Both the position numbers and the translations under genes were made by a program. From JAVXAG01 sp036660615 (GTDB lineage: Bacteria > Bacillota > Clostridia > Peptostreptococcales > Anaerovoracaceae), in assembly GCA_036660615.1 (NCBI GenBank), contig JAVXAG010000048.1:1-13355 (forward strand): a DNA stretch of 13,355 bases, written 5' to 3'. Position 1 is the first letter of the stretch. Each line of letters opens with the position of its first letter. Under the pieces are notes generated by a model. The model worked only from the letters and a program-made list of their open reading frames with translations, ran no database searches and was not told the DNA's origin. Positions 6,916-13,355 of this stretch are shown here, piece after piece.

Positions 6916-7830
6916 TTATATATTGATCTCGCCTTGAGCCAAGATAACTGCTGAGCCACCAACTTTTATCAGACACTTATTGTCCTTTGCTTCGATTTCA
7001 GTTAAAATTGCTGATGGTCTATCCATAGATTCACCTTGTATGATTTTGCACTTGTCAATTGGTTTGATTAATTTGTTTAAATAGAAGTAGTAAGTTAAAG
7101 CACCATTTGATGTGCCAGTTGCTGCTTCCTCGTCAATATCATAAAGAGGTGCGAAATTTCTGCAGTGAGCAGTCGCATCTTGACTTGACACAGCCGATCC
7201 ACCAGTTAGAGTAAATGCGTGAACGCCGACTACCTTATATTTTTCTGATAGGGCAGAGAGAGCTTTCATATCTGGTGCCAAAGCATTTAGAGCTTTTTCA
7301 CTAGAAACTGGCATCATGATGTCTGGCAGACCAGTAGAAATTAGACGAGGGAGAAGTTGGACTTTTTCTCCGGATACAGTTGTTGCAAACTGTTCAGAAT
7401 ATGTAGTGCCCATAACCTTGTAAAGTTCTTCTAGTGCAGCCACATCAGAAATCGTGGAGATTTCCTCAGGAGTTGCCATGTCCATCATAACAAAACCATT
7501 TTCAATCTTGATATTTAAGTCACCAGCCAAAGTGTGATTGATGTAAGTGCCGTTGTCAGAGATAATCCCCAAACTTAGCAAAGCTGAAAAAGATGCAATA
7601 GTTGCGTGACCACATAGGTCGACTTCAGCAGCGGGAGTGAAATATCTGATGTTAAATTCCTTGTCATTTAATTTCTTTATAAAAGCCGTTTCAGAGTATC
7701 TTAACTCCGCAGCAGTTTTGACCATGATTTCATCAGTAGGGAAATCATTTCCTTCAGGTAAAATAACTACACCTGCAGGGTTTCCACCAAAAGTTTTTTC
7801 AGTGAAAGCATCAATAATTAAAAATTTCAT
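6916..7830 (-). CDS. PhzF family isomerase-like protein
   Basis: A 304-residue protein with the two-lobed PhzF / diaminopimelate-epimerase-like fold. It starts with the family-typical FLIIDAFTEKTFGGNPAGVV. Conserved positions are Glu 47 in LRYSETAF, matching the catalytic Glu of PhzF, the FTPAAEVDLCGHATIA block (64-79) and the second-lobe motif ATGTSNGAL (237-245). Most PhzF-like proteins act on unknown small metabolites rather than phenazines, and no other phenazine genes are present. The ATG overlaps the feoB stop codon (ATGA), and AGGAGG (7840-7845 on the minus strand) lies 9 nt upstream inside feoB. It is thus the third gene of the feo operon. A link with iron metabolism is suggested only by position. 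Confidence 0.88.
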   Translation of the reverse strand: MKFLIIDAFTEKTFGGNPAGVVILPEGNDFPTDEIMVKTAAELRYSETAFIKKLNDKEFNIRYFTPAAEVDLCGHATIASFSALLSLGIISDNGTYINHTLAGDLNIKIENGFVMMDMATPEEISTISDVAALEELYKVMGTTYSEQFATTVSGEKVQLLPRLISTGLPDIMMPVSSEKALNALAPDMKALSALSEKYKVVGVHAFTLTGGSAVSSQDATAHCRNFAPLYDIDEEAATGTSNGALTYYFYLNKLIKPIDKCKIIQGESMDRPSAILTEIEAKDNKCLIKVGGSAVILAQGEINI

Positions 7831-9842
7831 ATAAACAATCCTCCTATATTATAAATAATAAACGATACTATCCAAGCCACAGCAGTTTGGAAAAGAACTA
7901 CAGTAAATGCATATCTCCAACCGCCCATTTCCCTTCTAATAGTCGTAAGCGTTGCGATACATGGCATGTAAAGCAGGCAGAAAACCAAGAAACAGAAAGC
8001 GGAAAGAGGTGTAAACATAGTGCCAAGCATTACTGAAAGACTTCCAGTTCCTGTGGCACCAGTCAAAACAGCCATAGTGCTAACAACTGCTTCCTTAGCA
8101 GAAAGACCAGTAATTAGAGCCGTAGCAGCACGCCAATCCCCAAAGCCTAGAGGCGCAAAGATCGGAGCAACAAATTTGCCGATAGCGGCCAAAATGCTAT
8201 TTTCTGGATTAGTTACCATATTTAAACCAAAGTCGAAACTTTGTAAAAACCAAATTACAATAGTGGCTAGAAAAATAACTGTAAAAGCCTTCTTGATAAA
8301 ACCCTTTACATTTTCCCATACGCGAAGCATAACACTTTTGTAGGCAGGCAATCTGTAAGGTGGCAAGACCATAATAAATGGAACTGGTTCGCCCTTAAAA
8401 ACCGTTCTGTTAAAAATCAAAGAGACAATTATTGCCACTAAGATTCCAGTTACATATAGAGCAACCATAATTGCCGCACTGTTCTTTGCAAAGAAAGCAG
8501 CGGTTATCATTGCATATAATGGAAGCTTTGCACTGCAAGACATAAAAGGAATAATAGTAATGGTCAAACGTTGATCCCTTTTGCTTGGGAGAGAGCGAGT
8601 AGCCATAATCGCAGGGACAGAACAACCGAAACCTATTAACATAGGAACGATAGACCGACCGGATAATCCGATTTTGCCTAGAAGCTTATCCATGACAAAG
8701 GCAACGCGAGGCATATATCCACTGTCCTCCAAAATAGAAAGCAAGAAGAACAATACCGCGATGATTGGCAAGAAAGAAATTACACTTCCTACACCAGCGC
8801 AGATTCCGTTAATTACAAGAGAGTAAAGGGCGTCACTTGCACCAGTTGCCATAAGACCGTTGCCGATTTGCAAGACAGTCCAGTCTACACCAATGGACAG
8901 AATTTCACTGAGCCAAGTGCCGATACTTCCAAAAGTCAAGAAAAACACAAAGAACATTATTCCGAGAAAAATCGGTATACCCAAGAATTTGTCCGTAAGG
9001 ATTTTGTCGATTTTTAGAGAGCGTGCATGTTCCTTGGTACTTTCAGTTGACCACTGAACGGCGTCCATACAGACGTCCTCAATAAAAGCATAACGCATAT
9101 CAGCAATGGCGGCTTCCCGATCAGTGTCCAGATGTTCCTCCATATCCTCGATAATTTCATTTATAAATATCAAATCCCTATTGTGAATATTTAGTTCACC
9201 AATTAGAGGTTTGTCACCCTCAACAATCTTTGTGCAACAAAACCTAAGAGGCAAGTCAGCAGCAATGGCGTTTTCTTCTATTATATGTCCAATAGCATGA
9301 ATTGCTGTGTGTACGTGGCCTTTGCAAAAGTCAATATTCTGAGGAACTACCCTATTTTTTGATGCTTCTATGGCATAGTGAATAAGGTCGTGGATGCCTC
9401 TGTTTTTGCTGGCGGAAATAGGCAAAATTGGAATGGTCAATATAGACGAAAGTTGCATAAGATCGATAGAAATCTTGTTATTTTGGACTTCATCCATCAT
9501 ATTAAGCGCCAAGACCATTGGTATTCCCAGCTCCATAAGTTGCAAAGTCAAATAAAGATTACGCTCAAAATTAGTCGCATCTACAATATTTATTATTACA
9601 TCAGGTTTGCCTTGTAACAGAATATGGCGATTTGATAAATCGTCAACAGTGTATTCAGATAGAGAATACATTCCCGGAAGTTCAATAACATTGACACCCT
9701 TATGATTCTTTACAGGGCCTTCCTTTGTTTTGTTGTCAGGCGTAGAAAAAACACCGGTGTGTTGTATGCCACCAGTCATTTGATTAAATAAAGTTGTAAG
9801 TCCTGAATTTGGGTTGCCGGCTAAGGCAATGTTTAAATTCAC
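7827..9842 (-). CDS. feoB: FeoB ferrous iron transporter with atypical G-domain
   Basis: A 671-residue protein: an N-terminal G-protein domain (about 1-160), a helical linker region, then a polytopic membrane domain from about 285. The membrane part keeps the FeoB marks GFGCSVPAIMATR (404-416, Cys 407), MSCSAKLP (434-441, Cys 436) and the late MPCIAT (626-631, Cys 628). The G-domain is unusual. G1 reads GNPNSGLT (9-16), with Leu 15 where the nucleotide-binding Lys is expected; the switch I region 30-42 lacks the usual GVT; G3 reads ELPG (54-57) rather than DLPG. G4 NMMD (114-117) and G5 SAS (143-145) are kept. GTG 9842 is chosen because GGAGGTG lies 8 nt upstream. The gene overlaps feoA and phzF by 4 bp each. 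It probably imports Fe2+, but GTP hydrolysis may be altered. Confidence 0.9.
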   Translation of the reverse strand: MNLNIALAGNPNSGLTTLFNQMTGGIQHTGVFSTPDNKTKEGPVKNHKGVNVIELPGMYSLSEYTVDDLSNRHILLQGKPDVIINIVDATNFERNLYLTLQLMELGIPMVLALNMMDEVQNNKISIDLMQLSSILTIPILPISASKNRGIHDLIHYAIEASKNRVVPQNIDFCKGHVHTAIHAIGHIIEENAIAADLPLRFCCTKIVEGDKPLIGELNIHNRDLIFINEIIEDMEEHLDTDREAAIADMRYAFIEDVCMDAVQWSTESTKEHARSLKIDKILTDKFLGIPIFLGIMFFVFFLTFGSIGTWLSEILSIGVDWTVLQIGNGLMATGASDALYSLVINGICAGVGSVISFLPIIAVLFFLLSILEDSGYMPRVAFVMDKLLGKIGLSGRSIVPMLIGFGCSVPAIMATRSLPSKRDQRLTITIIPFMSCSAKLPLYAMITAAFFAKNSAAIMVALYVTGILVAIIVSLIFNRTVFKGEPVPFIMVLPPYRLPAYKSVMLRVWENVKGFIKKAFTVIFLATIVIWFLQSFDFGLNMVTNPENSILAAIGKFVAPIFAPLGFGDWRAATALITGLSAKEAVVSTMAVLTGATGTGSLSVMLGTMFTPLSAFCFLVFCLLYMPCIATLTTIRREMGGWRYAFTVVLFQTAVAWIVSFIIYNIGGLFI

Positions 9843-10069
9843 TGGCTGACCACCTCCACTTCAACTTTGGCGGCTTCTTCTTTCCTAATGGTAAGTTCGA
9901 AGCCACGCAAAAATATTTCTATTGGTCCGCCAAAAGGCGCAACTTTTCGTACAGTTATTTCTGTTTTGGGAGTAAGCCCCAAATCAAGAAGTCGCCTTCT
10001 CAAAGCACCTTGACCACCTACAATGGTGATTATTCCCTTTTCGCCTGGTTTTAATTTATTTAATTTCAT
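9839..10069 (-). CDS. feoA: FeoA ferrous iron transport accessory protein
   Basis: A 76-residue SH3-like FeoA protein of normal length. Family marks are the start KLNKLKPGEKGII, then GALRRRLLDLGLTPKTEI (21-38) and the C-terminal half GGPIEIFLRGFELTIRKEEA (47-66). FeoA is a small cytoplasmic protein thought to act with FeoB in Fe2+ uptake. AGGA (10077-10080, minus strand) is 7 nt before the ATG. The TGA stop overlaps the feoB GTG start in GTGA, implying translational coupling. No feoC is present. It is the first gene of the minus-strand operon and is divergent from copA. Confidence 0.93.
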   Translation of the reverse strand: MKLNKLKPGEKGIITIVGGQGALRRRLLDLGLTPKTEITVRKVAPFGGPIEIFLRGFELTIRKEEAAKVEVEVVSQ

Positions 10070-10108
10070 TTATTTATCCTTTTTTAACGATTTGTGGTAA
10101 AATTACTC

Positions 10109-10127
10109 CATAATGGGAATAATTAAA
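10109..10127. promoter_or_regulatory. Weak Fur-like site between feoA and copA
   Basis: CATAATGGGAATAATTAAA matches the 19-bp Fur consensus at 13 of 19 positions, with hexamer matches of 5/6, 4/6 and 4/6. It lies 40-58 bp upstream of the feoA start, where an iron operator would be expected. The region is AT-rich, so a match of this quality can arise by chance; the left-edge site in the same window is far stronger. Confidence 0.3.
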
Positions 10128-10145
10128 GTATAGTTACATTATACT
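10127..10145. promoter_or_regulatory. 19-bp palindrome in the feoA-copA divergent region
   Basis: AGTATA (10127-10132) and TATACT (10140-10145) are inverted repeats around a 7-nt spacer. The total length is typical for operators of dimeric metal regulators. It does not match the CopY box (TACA, two bases, TGTA) or a CsoR-type GC-rich site. TATACT itself could serve as the -10 of copA or, on the opposite strand, of feoA. The placement 24 nt before the copA ATG suggests an operator or promoter; the regulator is unknown. Confidence 0.4.
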
Positions 10146-10169
10146 ACAAATTTAAGGGGATAAAAAGAT

Positions 10170-12371
10170 ATGAAAGAAAAATTTAACATTACTGGTATGG
10201 GCTGCGCAGCATGTTCAGCAAGGATAGAAAAAGGAATAAACAAAATGACGGGTGTTACAAAGGCACAAGTCAATTTATTGACCAACACTATGGAAGTTGA
10301 ATACGACGGCGGACAGATTACAAGTCAAGAAATAATTAACGAAGTAGATGAACTTGGCTATGGAGCAACCAGCGGAGAAAGCGACGAAGACGAAGACCAC
10401 CCCAGTAACAAAATTGGACAAGAGGTAACAATCGGCAGCGAGGCAGATGGACTAAAAAAGAGGTTCCTGATTTCGCTGGTATTTATGTTGCCATTATTTT
10501 ATTTATCTATGGGGCATATGATGAATTGGCCAATGCCAATGGAAGTTACAGGGCATATGGATCCTTGGTTCCTCTTGGTTCAAGGAATATTGGCGCTTCC
10601 CATAGTCATAGTTAATTACAAATACTATACAGTAGGGTTGTTTATGCTAGCTAAAAAAAGTCCCAATATGGATTCTTTGATTGCCATTGGATCGTTGGCA
10701 TCATTGGTTCTCTTTTATTTTGAGTCAGCAGCAATGATTTTAACCTTGGTAACCTTAGGAAAATATCTTGAGGCTAGAGCAAAGAAAAAGACTGGAGAGG
10801 CTATTAATAAACTGATTGAATTGACACCGGATACCATACATGTTTTGAGAGATGGTGAAGAACTTGAAATTCCAATAGAAAGCGTAAGAATTGGAGAAAC
10901 CGTAGTCATTAGACCTGGTGAAACCATAGGCGTAGACGGGATTATTTTGACTGGAGAAACTTCCGTAGATCAATCAGCAATAACTGGAGAAAGTATGCCG
11001 GTTGACAAATCTCAGGGAGAAGAAATAATCGCGGGAACGGTCAATCAAAAAGGATATATTACTTACGAAGCAACAAAAGTCGGGAAAGATACTACATTGG
11101 CAAAGATAATAGAACTGGTTGAAGAGGCGGCCTCCTCCAAAGCACCGATTTCACAGCTTGCAGACAAAGTAAGCAGCATTTTTGTTCCAGTGGTTATTTG
11201 CATAGCCGTAGTTGCAGCAGTAATATGGTCCATAATCGAATCGGACATTAACTTTGCAATAAATATTGGCATATCCGTACTCGTTATTTCTTGTCCATGT
11301 GCATTGGGACTTGCAACGCCAGTAGCGATTATGGTGGCAACAGGCAAAGGCGCAGGAGAAGGTATTCTAATCAAATCAGCTGAGGCCCTTGAAACACTCC
11401 ATAACATTGATGCTATTGTGTTTGACAAGACAGGGACCATAACTCAAGGCAAACCTTCAGTGACCGACATAGTCACCTTCAATCAGGCAGACAAAGGTGA
11501 CCTACTAAAAATATGTGCTTCTCTTGAGAATCAGTCCGAACATCCACTAGGGAAAGCAGTCTGCAAAAACGCAGAAGAAAAGGGAATTTCCATGGTGGAG
11601 GTTACAAACTTCCAATACACTTTTGGAAAAGGAATTTATGGAGAGATCTTAGGCAAAGGATACTTTGCAGGAAACTTACCATATATAGAAGGAACCATAC
11701 AAAATATTTCCAATTTAGATTCATTAAAGGAATATGTAAATACACTTCAAAATCAGGGAAAAACCTTAATTATCGTCAGTGATGACACCATAGTTCTTGG
11801 AATTATTGCTTTGGCAGATAAAATAAAAGTTACGGCAAAAGATGCATTGGAAAGCATTAGAAAAATGGGAATAAAAGAAGTTCTTTTGACGGGAGATAAC
11901 AAGAATACGGGGCAAGCTATTGGCAAACAAGTAGGCATTGAAGAAATTGTGGCAGAAGTTTTGCCAGATGAAAAAGAAAAGGTAATTCGTGATCTACAAG
12001 AAAATGGATATAAAGTTGCCATGGTTGGCGATGGAATAAATGATGCACCGGCAATAATGAGAGCGGACGTTGGAATGGCCATTGGAGCAGGAACAGATAT
12101 TGCAATTGAGGCGGCGGACATTGTTCTAATGGGCGATGATTTAGCAGATGTGGGAAAAGCTATAAAATTAAGCAGAGCGACAATCACCAATATTAAACGA
12201 AGCTTATTCTGGGCATTTTTCTATAACATTTTGGGAATTCCAGTTGCGGCTGGAGTTTTGTATCCGGCTTTTGCTATTACATTAAATCCAATGATAGCGG
12301 CAGCGGCCATGAGTTTGAGTTCAGTTTGCGTAGTAACAAATGCGCTATTGTTAAAAAGGAAAAATCTATAA
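10170..12371 (+). CDS. copA: Cu(I)-exporting P1B-type ATPase CopA
   Basis: A 733-residue copper pump that moves Cu(I) out of the cytoplasm. It has one N-terminal heavy-metal domain with GMGCAAC (9-15, Cys 12 and Cys 15), then an acidic linker (68-77), membrane segments, the actuator motif TGES (272-275), the transport site CPC (375-377), phosphorylation motif DKTGT (419-423, Asp 419), nucleotide-site HP (458-459) and GDGINDAP (620-627). YN (685-686) and M-S-L-S-S (714-718) in the last membrane segments are the Cu(I) subgroup signature. The loop after the first membrane segment (114-130) is rich in Met. AAGGGGA at 10154-10160 is 9 nt before the ATG. No copZ chaperone or copper regulator gene is adjacent. 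Confidence 0.94.
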   Translation: MKEKFNITGMGCAACSARIEKGINKMTGVTKAQVNLLTNTMEVEYDGGQITSQEIINEVDELGYGATSGESDEDEDHPSNKIGQEVTIGSEADGLKKRFLISLVFMLPLFYLSMGHMMNWPMPMEVTGHMDPWFLLVQGILALPIVIVNYKYYTVGLFMLAKKSPNMDSLIAIGSLASLVLFYFESAAMILTLVTLGKYLEARAKKKTGEAINKLIELTPDTIHVLRDGEELEIPIESVRIGETVVIRPGETIGVDGIILTGETSVDQSAITGESMPVDKSQGEEIIAGTVNQKGYITYEATKVGKDTTLAKIIELVEEAASSKAPISQLADKVSSIFVPVVICIAVVAAVIWSIIESDINFAINIGISVLVISCPCALGLATPVAIMVATGKGAGEGILIKSAEALETLHNIDAIVFDKTGTITQGKPSVTDIVTFNQADKGDLLKICASLENQSEHPLGKAVCKNAEEKGISMVEVTNFQYTFGKGIYGEILGKGYFAGNLPYIEGTIQNISNLDSLKEYVNTLQNQGKTLIIVSDDTIVLGIIALADKIKVTAKDALESIRKMGIKEVLLTGDNKNTGQAIGKQVGIEEIVAEVLPDEKEKVIRDLQENGYKVAMVGDGINDAPAIMRADVGMAIGAGTDIAIEAADIVLMGDDLADVGKAIKLSRATITNIKRSLFWAFFYNILGIPVAAGVLYPAFAITLNPMIAAAAMSLSSVCVVTNALLLKRKNL

Positions 12372-12384
12372 ATGTATAAATTAG

Positions 12385-12430
12385 TGTGTATTAAACAATA
12401 AAAAGAAATAAAAGTTGTTATATAAACACA
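12385..12430. repeat. Interrupted inverted repeat after copA
   Basis: TGTGT (12385-12389) can pair with ACACA (12426-12430), and inside it AACAA (12394-12398) with TTGTT (12415-12419). The stem is AT-rich and broken by an internal loop, and it is followed by A's rather than a T-run. It could protect the copA mRNA end but is not a convincing terminator. The remainder of 12372-12568 shows no gene. Confidence 0.25.
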
Positions 12431-12500
12431 AAAAATAAGAAAAGCTGTGAAAGTAATGTGAAGTATTGCATCTCAGGGTGTTAAAAAGTCGATCCATGTT

Positions 12501-12506
12501 TATAAT
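12501..12506 (+). promoter_or_regulatory. Possible -10 element for the transglycosylase gene
   Basis: A perfect TATAAT lies 62 nt upstream of the ATG at 12569. No good -35 hexamer is found 16-18 nt before it, so the promoter call is tentative. It would allow expression independent of copA, for which no clear terminator is seen. Confidence 0.3.
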
Positions 12507-12568
12507 AATAAGGTCGCTGTTAAGGGAAAAAATTACAGGACAAAACAGAAAAAGAGGAGAAATAAAAA

Positions 12569-13288
12569 ATGGCAAAGAAGCTATTAATTGTGTGGCTCTC
12601 GATTACCATGGTAACTTTCTCATCAATTTCTATTTATGCTAAAGACAACTCACATGGAGATTTTTTTATTCCAAGACCAGCACTTGATGAAAATAGTCAA
12701 GAGGCTGACCTAAGTGCAATGAGCGCTACAGGGAAAGAAGAAAGCCACACAGTAATTGTCTCAAAAGAGGCACAACAAAAACAAAAACTAGAACAACTAG
12801 AAAAAAAGGAAAAACAGGAGCAAGAAGAATACCGCAATGGTTTGGCAGCCTATATCCGTCACATAAATCGTAATGTTGGCAAAGAGAAATCAAAGAATAT
12901 GGCAAAATATTTTATTTCATCAGCTGATAAATATGATTTGGACGAAAAATTAATCATGGCACTTGCTCAAAAGGAAAGCACATTTTATAGTGATGCGACC
13001 AGCTCTGAGGACTTTAAAGGTTTGATGCAAACAGGAGATGGAATCGCAAGGAACGCAGGATATGAAGCAAATGAATTATATAATCCCAAAGTTAGTATTA
13101 AGGTAGGAACTAGATATCTAAGTATTAAAATGGACGAGTTTGGAGATAAAAAGTTAGCTCTAACCGCCTACAACCAAGGTTCGGGATCAGTCCATTCAGG
13201 AAACTATTCCACAGGATATGCAGAAACAGTTATGGAATATCGTGACAATATAAACAATTATCTTGAAAAAAATGGATACCCAGAATAA
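12569..13288 (+). CDS. Secreted lytic transglycosylase (SLT domain) protein
   Basis: A 239-residue exported protein. Residues 1-24 form a signal peptide, with likely cleavage after IYA. Residues 25-65 are a polar, probably disordered stretch, and 66-90 are a Lys/Glu/Gln-rich predicted coiled coil. From about 105 there is a lysozyme-like SLT domain: the catalytic Glu 136 in AQKESTF, GLMQ (151-154), NPKVSIKVGTRYL (172-184) and AYNQG (200-204). Such enzymes cleave the MurNAc-GlcNAc bond of peptidoglycan outside the membrane. AGAGGAGA at 12553-12560 is 8 nt before the ATG. No wall-binding domain such as LysM is seen. The role may be wall remodelling; a partner cannot be inferred from the neighbours. 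Confidence 0.87.
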   Translation: MAKKLLIVWLSITMVTFSSISIYAKDNSHGDFFIPRPALDENSQEADLSAMSATGKEESHTVIVSKEAQQKQKLEQLEKKEKQEQEEYRNGLAAYIRHINRNVGKEKSKNMAKYFISSADKYDLDEKLIMALAQKESTFYSDATSSEDFKGLMQTGDGIARNAGYEANELYNPKVSIKVGTRYLSIKMDEFGDKKLALTAYNQGSGSVHSGNYSTGYAETVMEYRDNINNYLEKNGYPE

Positions 13289-13296
13289 AAAACCTT

Positions 13297-13355
13297 ATGA
13301 CATTTAAAGCATTTAATAGAAAAACAAAGAGGAATATCCCAATATTGAATTGTGA
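13297..13355 (+). CDS. Possible start of a truncated downstream ORF
   Basis: An open frame begins with ATG at 13297, 8 nt after the transglycosylase stop, and stays open to the window end (19 codons, starting MTFKAFNRK). No Shine-Dalgarno sequence precedes this ATG. AGAGG at 13328-13332 could instead serve a later TTG or GTG start. The stretch is too short to recognise a family, and it may be non-coding. Confidence 0.15.
   Translation, partial: MTFKAFNRKTKRNIPILNC

Noticed and set aside
8020..8343. Plus-strand open frame antisense to feoB (107 codons).
   Set aside because: It lies wholly inside the well-supported feoB membrane domain, has no ribosome site that I can see and no recognisable domain.
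11753..12190. Minus-strand open frame of 145 codons inside copA.
   Set aside because: It is antisense to the conserved GDGINDAP and hinge region of copA, and its hydrophobic Ser/Ile/Pro-rich content is what copA codons give when read backwards.
12385..12430. Intrinsic terminator for copA.
   Set aside because: The stem is interrupted and AT-rich and is followed by A's rather than T's, so it fails the usual terminator pattern.

Overview
The window looks like chromosome from an AT-rich, low-GC Gram-positive bacterium, most likely an anaerobic member of the Clostridia. Support for this: purine-rich Shine-Dalgarno sequences before nearly every gene, frequent AGA arginine codons, ATG/GTG starts, a lipoprotein signal peptide, a TagO-type cell-wall enzyme and a FeoA/FeoB ferrous-iron system. 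I cannot name the species. Most of the window is ordinary core and transport genes. I see no phage, IS element, CRISPR array, rRNA or tRNA.

Layout. Positions 1-276 are non-coding and dense in signals: a perfect Fur-box palindrome at the left edge (probably serving a gene off the left end), a second palindrome overlapping an extended -10 promoter, and two identical 30-bp GC-rich repeats in the leader of the first gene. From 277 to 6686 seven plus-strand genes are packed with overlaps or very short gaps and probably form one operon: yhbY (ribosome-associated RNA-binding protein), truA (tRNA pseudouridine synthase), a dCMP deaminase, a TagO/WecA-like polyprenyl-phosphate sugar-phosphate transferase, a MATE transporter, a solute-binding lipoprotein, and a single polypeptide that fuses the permease and ATPase of an ABC importer. 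A hairpin terminator at 6807-6861 lies between this operon and the convergent minus-strand operon.

The minus-strand operon (10069 down to 6916) is feoA-feoB-phzF-like, with 4-bp stop/start overlaps at both junctions. FeoB has a normal membrane domain but an abnormal GTPase domain: the P-loop lysine is replaced by leucine, and the switch I threonine and G3 aspartate also appear changed. Divergent from feoA is a Cu(I)-exporting P-type ATPase (copA). About 100 bp separate the two genes and contain a 19-bp palindrome and a weak Fur-like site. The right end carries a small secreted lytic-transglycosylase-like protein.

How the genes fit together: the first operon mixes translation, nucleotide and envelope functions with a small-molecule importer of unknown substrate. 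The feo/cop block pairs iron import with copper export. The Fur box at the left edge suggests another iron-regulated gene just outside. The points most worth following up are the degenerate FeoB G-domain, the phzF-like gene coupled to feoAB, the one-chain ABC importer, and the GC-rich twin repeats with alternative hairpins in the yhbY leader.
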